A stretch of 17,273 nt of DNA from CAZSPT01 sp964608895 (lineage in GTDB: Bacteria; Patescibacteriota; Patescibacteriia; 2-01-FULL-39-33), in assembly GCA_964608895.1 (NCBI GenBank), contig CAZSPT010000015.1, forward strand, positions 1 through 17,273, in the 5' to 3' direction. Positions 14,578 through 17,273 of the stretch are shown here, in pieces. Each line of letters opens with the position of its first letter. Position 1 is the stretch's first letter. The position numbers were made by a program, and so were the translations under genes. The notes beneath the pieces are model-generated. The model was given only the letters and a program-made list of their open reading frames with translations, was not told where the DNA came from and made no database searches.

Positions 14578-16422
14578 TCATTTCAAACGCTTTCTGGCAA
14601 TAACCAAAAGATTATCTCCCAGAGGAATAGTCAGGGCAAAAGTTTGAAAAAAGCTGACTGTTGCCAGTCGCCGGGCGAGAATGTCCCAAATTTTCAGTTT
14701 CTGCCAGCGATAGAGCATATTGAAAATGTAAGGGAAAGTAAATTTTTTGTAAACCGGCTCAATCGCCAAAACTTGATAACCCCGGCTGGACAAAAAATCT
14801 TTAAGATTATCCTGATTAAAAAACACCAAGTGCTCCGGAGGGACGTAAGAATGCCAGCGCCGGCCAAACAGTCGGGCCCAAAAACTACCGGCATTCGGAG
14901 TTGTCACCGCCAAAATTCCTCCCGGGGCCAGAAGAATTTCTAATTCTCTGAAGGCGATCGCCAAATTAGGAAAATGCTCCAAAGTATCCCAAAGAGTGAT
15001 TATTTGATAACAGCCGGTCCGCTCAGTCAGCCAAGATTCAGGCAAATCTCCCAAAACGCCGGGAAAAACCATTCGGCCCCGACGGCGGCCGGCCGCGGCT
15101 ATTTCAGAGTTGATTTCCAACCCTTCAGCCTGAAATCCTTTAGCGGTCGCCAGCTCTAAAAAATAGCCGCTGGCTGTTCCAATGTCAAACAGCCGGGGAT
15201 AATCACCTGAAATTTTGGATTTTAAACGGTCTAAAATCCGGGAATAAAATTTGTCCATTGCTTTTTTATCAGCTTCATAATCGGCGTAAGCGCTGTCCAA
15301 ACTGCCGGATTTGGAACCAAAGTATTCTCGGCGGTAAAAGTTGGCAATTGAGGTTAAATTCGGCGAAGGACTTAGGAAAATCAGCCGACAATCCGGGCAG
15401 GAAAAATAATCATAACCCTGTTTGGAAAAATAAAATCCGGCTTGATTCCGGCCGCAGGCCGGACACAACGTTTGCCCGGCCGGACCGAATGATTTTTTCC
15501 GGCGCCTGAAAAGCTCCAAAATTCCAAACAATCCAAGCTGAATCGCCAGTTGCCAGAACCGAGTCAAAAAGGAAACAGCGACTGCCGGAGAAAAAGGAAT
15601 TATTCCGGCAAGCAGACCAGCGGCAATCCCCTCTTTAACTCCAAGGCCGCCGGGAGCGAAAAAAGCGGCGACTCCCAAAGCGGTCGCCAGGCCGAAAATC
15701 CCCACCGCCGCCGGCCAAAAATCCCAGGGAATCGGAACAACCGCCTTTAGCAGGAAAAAAAATCCAAGCCCTCTAAGAAAAAAAGCCAAAAAATACCAGC
15801 TGAAAAATTTAACAACATCGCCGCCACTGAAAAAATCTTCCGGAGGAATCACGGCACGGTTTAATCGTCTGAAAAAAAAATTGACTCCGATATAAAAAAA
15901 TTTCGGCCGGCTAAAAAGCAAAGCGATTAAAACAACCGCTAAACTCAGGCCGAAATAATAATAATTAAAAAAGCCGGAGAATCCAAATAAAAAAAAGACT
16001 AGTCCGCCGAGAGAAGTCGCCGCTAAAGCGAGTAAACTATCCAAAAGCGAAGCAGTTAAAAGTTTTCTTCGGCTAAATCCGGCCTTGGCTCCGAGATAAA
16101 CCTTGCCGACGACCGGCCAAATTTTTCCGGGAAGATAACGACTTAACTCACCGGCAAGATAAATTCTAAAGGCGGAAAAATCCGAGAATTTCCGAGTTTT
16201 TGAAACAGTTTGAAAAATCCGGTTCCAAGTTCGGGCAAGAATAAAAAATCCCGCCGACCAAAAAACCGCCGACCAAGCAAGCAAACAATAATTAAAAGAA
16301 AATGGATAATCTCTAATTTCCCGCCAATTTAAAAAAAGGTTTTTAAGCAAAAAAAACAAAATCAGACCGACTGTTGCCGCCGCCAAGAAATTGAAAAAAA
16401 ATTTTTTGGGCCGCCAGACCAT
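14578..16422 (-). CDS. Fusion of a UPF0104/LPG-flippase-like membrane domain with a zinc-ribbon SAM methyltransferase
   Basis: 614 residues in one uninterrupted frame. Residues 1-305 are a polytopic membrane domain of the UPF0104/AglD/MprF-flippase type, with several hydrophobic helices (near 10-31, 45-66, 122-148, 152-171, 205-227, 235-257 and 265-302). Its characteristic segments are RYLPGKIWPVVGKVYLG (95-111) and FFAPGGLGVKEG (254-265). After a basic linker (RRRKKSFG, 306-313) comes a two-knuckle zinc ribbon (C320xxC323 and C342xxC345). A class I methyltransferase follows, with motif I LFDIGTASGY at 411-420, LWDTLEHFPN at 477-486 and the post-core LLAPGGILAVTTPN at 497-510. The enzyme domain would face the cytosol. 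Such a protein might methylate a lipid-linked sugar and help flip it. It starts 4 bases after the preceding stop. No Shine-Dalgarno is visible. Confidence 0.88.
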   Translation of the reverse strand: MVWRPKKFFFNFLAAATVGLILFFLLKNLFLNWREIRDYPFSFNYCLLAWSAVFWSAGFFILARTWNRIFQTVSKTRKFSDFSAFRIYLAGELSRYLPGKIWPVVGKVYLGAKAGFSRRKLLTASLLDSLLALAATSLGGLVFFLFGFSGFFNYYYFGLSLAVVLIALLFSRPKFFYIGVNFFFRRLNRAVIPPEDFFSGGDVVKFFSWYFLAFFLRGLGFFFLLKAVVPIPWDFWPAAVGIFGLATALGVAAFFAPGGLGVKEGIAAGLLAGIIPFSPAVAVSFLTRFWQLAIQLGLFGILELFRRRKKSFGPAGQTLCPACGRNQAGFYFSKQGYDYFSCPDCRLIFLSPSPNLTSIANFYRREYFGSKSGSLDSAYADYEADKKAMDKFYSRILDRLKSKISGDYPRLFDIGTASGYFLELATAKGFQAEGLEINSEIAAAGRRRGRMVFPGVLGDLPESWLTERTGCYQIITLWDTLEHFPNLAIAFRELEILLAPGGILAVTTPNAGSFWARLFGRRWHSYVPPEHLVFFNQDNLKDFLSSRGYQVLAIEPVYKKFTFPYIFNMLYRWQKLKIWDILARRLATVSFFQTFALTIPLGDNLLVIARKRLK

Positions 16423-16426
16423 AAAA

Positions 16427-17273
16427 TCAAGTTAAAGAATAAAGCTTCGGAGCCGAGTTTATTTTCTCAAGAGTCTCTTGAAAATCAAGTCCGACCGTGT
16501 CACAGTACCATTTAATTGACTGAAACCGGGGCTGATTATCGTTCCGAACCAGCTCCCAGGCTCGTTCTCGGGAAAGTCGGCCTTCCCGAATCTGACGACT
16601 CCGAAAAGTATCGTTCTCGGTAAAACCGGCCAAAGTATAATAAATATAATTGTAAAAAGGAGCGGTGCCGTCGCCGATCCGCCAGGAAGTTTTAGTATCT
16701 TCGGCAAATTCCCATTGATATTCTCTTCTTAAAACCCCTTCAATCTCCGACTCGCTCCAGTTTAAATACTGAAAAAGAAAAACAAAATTGTGAGGAATCA
16801 GATAATAAGAGACATAGGCAAGTAAAGTGTCTTTAAGCGAAGGATTCCAATAACCGGGATTAGTTAAAAAATGCTTGAGATAATATCCGGCGATTTTTGT
16901 TTTGCCGGCCAGCAAAAGCTTGTAGGAGCGCTCGGCGTTAAATCTCGGCGGCACTCCGGCAAAGCCGTATTTGAAATTAGTCTCTTCCAGCGGATTGGCG
17001 CCGAAAAAAATTATTTCAATTCCCAGCTCTTTTCTTAAGTGATTAGCCCAATAAAGATACTGCTTGTCGCCGGCCATAAACAACGGAACCATCCCCAAAT
17101 CCGGACGATTCAGCCAAGCTTGAACATTTTTTTTGATATTAAACCGTTTTTTGGCGATATCGGCTGAAACCAAAATATGCTCAACGCCCAGTCGGCCGCA
17201 AATCCGAGCCTGATTTCGCCGGGCCAAATCAGTAATCATCCCCCAATCATAGCTATAAGCGATCGGATTCATT
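16427..17273 (-). CDS. PP-loop ATP-dependent amidotransferase-like protein, 5' end cut by window edge
   Basis: 281 codons are open to the right edge. The first Met of the frame (17270-17272) is almost certainly internal. The readable part begins with NPIAYSYDWGMITDLARRN and LGVEHILVSADI, which match the second strand and helix of N-acetyl sugar amidotransferase and asparagine-synthase-like PP-loop domains. The SGGxDS loop would then lie just outside the window. Continuing motifs are MVPLFMAGDKQYLYWAN (61-77) and IIFFGANPLEETNFKYGFAG (87-106). It differs clearly from the 5694-6833 enzyme, so the locus has at least two such enzymes plus the AsnB-like protein. Full-length relatives may carry an N-terminal glutaminase domain, which cannot be checked here. 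It is co-directional with the flippase-methyltransferase fusion, 4 bases apart. Confidence 0.75.
   Translation of the reverse strand, partial: MNPIAYSYDWGMITDLARRNQARICGRLGVEHILVSADIAKKRFNIKKNVQAWLNRPDLGMVPLFMAGDKQYLYWANHLRKELGIEIIFFGANPLEETNFKYGFAGVPPRFNAERSYKLLLAGKTKIAGYYLKHFLTNPGYWNPSLKDTLLAYVSYYLIPHNFVFLFQYLNWSESEIEGVLRREYQWEFAEDTKTSWRIGDGTAPFYNYIYYTLAGFTENDTFRSRQIREGRLSRERAWELVRNDNQPRFQSIKWYCDTVGLDFQETLEKINSAPKLYSLT

Overview
The window is a dense, almost entirely minus-strand locus for building and exporting a cell-surface glycan. It reads as a sialic-acid-like (nonulosonic acid) or amino-sugar pathway with an unusual number of decorating enzymes. Every supported gene runs from high to low coordinates, and most neighbours are separated by 1-30 bases or overlap slightly. 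TGA is a normal stop here (the flippase-methyltransferase fusion and the ABC exporter end with it), which argues against lineages that recode TGA. Base composition is moderately AT-rich, few starts have a visible Shine-Dalgarno, and a run of 10 Ns marks a scaffold join. The sequence is therefore probably from a metagenome or draft assembly. A candidate-phyla-radiation bacterium (for example Parcubacteria) is plausible from composition and gene style, but nothing in the window proves it.

Layout from right to left in the direction of transcription. (1) 17272-14578: a PP-loop amidotransferase cut by the window edge, then a 614-residue protein that fuses a UPF0104/LPG-flippase-like membrane domain to a zinc-ribbon SAM methyltransferase. 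(2) 14512-9989: a small excisionase-type HTH protein, an SpsF-type cytidylyltransferase, an extended-SDR sugar epimerase/dehydratase, a very AT-rich WecD-like GNAT acetyltransferase, a formyltransferase and a NodB-type deacetylase. (3) 9873-8803: a NeuB-family synthase alone between its own promoter and an intrinsic terminator. (4) 8697-4467: a class II asparagine-synthetase-like protein whose end is lost in the N gap, a WbpG/PseA-type N-acetyl sugar amidotransferase, a 113-residue unknown, and a SAM methyltransferase split by a frameshift in an A6 run. (5) 4339-1: a NodU-type carbamoyltransferase behind a near-consensus promoter, an ABC exporter, and an open-ended glycosyltransferase/capsule-type gene.

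Taken together, the genes suggest this scheme: the epimerase and NeuB-like synthase make the sugar skeleton, and the cytidylyltransferase activates it. The acetyl-, formyl-, amidino-, carbamoyl- and methyl-transferases and the deacetylase vary its substituents. The ABC exporter and the UPF0104 domain would move lipid-linked material across the membrane. No aminotransferase, NeuC-like hydrolase, HisH/HisF partner, Wzx or Wzy is visible, so the pathway is incomplete in this window.

The most unusual structural signals are a tandem 10-bp repeat (consensus TTGAYACYTT) built into two distant promoters, one of them in front of the small HTH gene, and the flippase-methyltransferase fusion.
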